From NCBI GenBank assembly GCA_035373905.1, contig DAOSOK010000004.1, positions 1-64,000 on the forward strand: a stretch of 64,000 nucleotides of DNA, given 5' to 3'. Source of the DNA: Candidatus Ozemobacteraceae bacterium (GTDB taxonomy: Bacteria > Muiribacteriota > Ozemobacteria > Ozemobacterales > Ozemobacteraceae). A program made the position numbers and the translations under genes. The notes beneath the pieces are model-generated. The model was not told the DNA's origin and searched no databases. It worked only from the letters and a program-made list of their open reading frames with translations. Of the stretch, positions 62,926 through 64,000 are shown in pieces (positions within the stretch are counted from its first letter, which is position 1; the number at the start of each line of letters is the position of its first letter).

Positions 62926-63578
62926 TGAACCGCGAGGAACGAGTGAAACGCATCTCGGTGATGGCGCGCCCGGCAAGCGGTTTTACGCTCGTCGAACTTG
63001 CAATATCCGCCGTTATCGTATCGCTGATCGGTCTCGTGCTCGTGGCCGTCTTCCGAAGCAACCTCGCCACCTGGAAATGGGGCCAGGAACGCATGGAGTT
63101 CAACCAGAAGATTCAGCTCGCCATGAAGCAGGTATTCACCGACATCAAGCGCATCAATCCCGTCGTCCTCACCGACACCCAAGGGAATCTCTGGTTCAAG
63201 GGGGAGCGCATCGGCGACCTGTTTCCCAACGTCATCGAAGTCGTCGACACCGACAAACAGCCGGAAAACGGAGGCGAGGAGCTGATCTTCCAGCATACGA
63301 CCTATCGCAAGCCCGGCGAGCGGACGCAGGTGCGGCTGTTCCTCGAGCAGGGGGCCCTCATGCGCGAGACGACGGACCAGAACGGGACCCGCTCCCGCGT
63401 CGTGATCTCCGACAAGGTTTCGAACCTGCATTTCGTGCGCAACACGGCCGACATCAACGAGATTTCCGTTTCGATGACGATCGCGGATGACATGAACCCG
63501 AAGCTCACCGAGGACCTCGTCTTCGCCGTCCGCCTCGACACCGATCTCGTATGCGTGAAAGCGAGGGACGGCTCATGA
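62925..63578 (+). CDS. PilW/GspJ-type pseudopilin
   Basis: 217 residues. Leader of 19 residues ending ASG, core FTLVELAISAVIVSLIGLVLVAVF with Glu at +5, then WKWGQERMEFNQKIQLAMKQVFTDIKRI, typical of PilW/GspJ. The body is beta-rich. The stop overlaps the next gene (ATGA). Confidence 0.83.
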   Translation: MNREERVKRISVMARPASGFTLVELAISAVIVSLIGLVLVAVFRSNLATWKWGQERMEFNQKIQLAMKQVFTDIKRINPVVLTDTQGNLWFKGERIGDLFPNVIEVVDTDKQPENGGEELIFQHTTYRKPGERTQVRLFLEQGALMRETTDQNGTRSRVVISDKVSNLHFVRNTADINEISVSMTIADDMNPKLTEDLVFAVRLDTDLVCVKARDGS

Positions 63579-64000
63579 TCGCCAGACGCGTCTCGAAGCG
63601 AGGATTCATCGCGTTCTACTCGTTCATCCTGCTGCTCATCCTGGGCATTTTCGGCATTTCCTACTGGGCCGTCTCGCGACTCTCGACGAGCGGCATCGTC
63701 CAGGAGGCCGGCCGCATTCGCGCGAGATGCCTCGCCCAGGCGGGCGTCGAGAAGGTGATGATCAACATCGTCAACCAGTATCGCCTGGGCAACCGCAACC
63801 TCGCATACCCCGGCAAATTCAGCCGGGACCGCACCGACAAGGAATACAACGTCGAGTTCGGGGACGGTTCGTACCGGGTCGAATCGGTCCAGCCCTACAC
63901 GGCGCCGGGAAGCAGCAAGGTCATGACGCAGGTGCCGTATTACCAGCGCCAGACGGCCATTGGGACCTACGACATCTGGAAGATCGTCGTCGTCGGCGAA
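63575..64000 (+). CDS. PilX-like pilus protein, cut by the window end
   Basis: First 142 residues visible. A basic start (MIARRVSKRG) leads to one helix FIAFYSFILLLILGIFGISYW, then GRIRARCLAQAGVEKVMINI, the 'LAQAGxE' helix of PilX-type proteins, and a domain with EYNVEFGDGSYRVE. No Glu at +5. The gene continues beyond 64000. It completes a third V-W-X set in this window. Confidence 0.75.
   Translation, partial: MIARRVSKRGFIAFYSFILLLILGIFGISYWAVSRLSTSGIVQEAGRIRARCLAQAGVEKVMINIVNQYRLGNRNLAYPGKFSRDRTDKEYNVEFGDGSYRVESVQPYTAPGSSKVMTQVPYYQRQTAIGTYDIWKIVVVGE

Overview
This is a GC-rich stretch of bacterial chromosome from a diderm (Gram-negative type) organism. The evidence for two membranes is a TolC/MFP/RND efflux operon, a probable outer-membrane barrel protein ending in Phe, many type IV pilin-like (pseudopilin) genes and an SLH-domain surface protein. 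Gene order in the core region (ffh-rpsP-khpA-rimM-trmD-rplS-lepB-ylqF, then phoH-pgpH-ybeY...era) is the order familiar from Firmicutes. The ATP synthase is a V/A type with the E-DUF2764-A-B-D-I-K layout seen in Chlamydiae, spirochaetes and Bacteroidetes. Together with the abundance of pseudopilins this suggests a deep-branching lineage; Riflebacteria/Ozemobacterota is a guess I cannot test from sequence alone.

Layout. 1-842: remnant of an IS21-type element (broken istA plus its tandem end repeats). 1103-5588 (+): operon of two related secreted proteins followed by three pseudopilin-type genes. 5752-6081 (-): thioredoxin. 6425-6572: first copy of a small inverted-repeat element (MITE). 6697-12730 (+): efflux operon behind a good sigma-54 promoter. 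12915-18173 (-): SH3b protein, a 709-residue PilX-like protein, two pseudopilins, an ECF sigma factor and its zinc-finger/FecR anti-sigma factor in one tightly packed operon; two copies of the same promoter-like motif lie before the first gene and before the anti-sigma gene. 18254-20326 (-): two tandem galT-type genes. 20546-21112 (+): unknown protein. 21276-21635 (-): an extremely Asp/Glu-rich protein. 21876-40689 (+): one unbroken run of eighteen close-packed genes for protein targeting, translation, ribosome assembly, RNA and cell-envelope functions, ending in a cyclase-like/HEAT protein and an NtrC-type regulator. 40856-42336 (+): sigma-54 promoter, EIIA(Ntr)-like PTS protein, RsbW-like kinase, ndk. 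42781-48246: AsmA-like gene converging on a DUF342/FapA gene and an Ig-repeat/SLH surface protein. 48426-48574: second MITE copy. 48734-56016 (+): V-type ATPase operon with predicted sodium-binding c-ring residues. 56228-60197: barrel protein and, convergent, a 952-residue unknown membrane protein. 60438-64000 (+): glmM, a TPR lipoprotein, and a third pseudopilin cluster running off the end of the window.

How it may fit together. The most unusual part is 12915-18238, which looks like a pilus- or secretion-linked envelope signalling unit: pseudopilins, an SH3b exported protein, an ECF sigma factor and a FecR-type membrane anti-sigma under a shared, probably autoregulated promoter. A second regulatory layer is sigma-54: two well-spaced -24/-12 promoters (efflux pump; PTS/RsbW/ndk) occur in the same window as an NtrC-type activator gene. 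No tRNA, rRNA or CRISPR array was seen.
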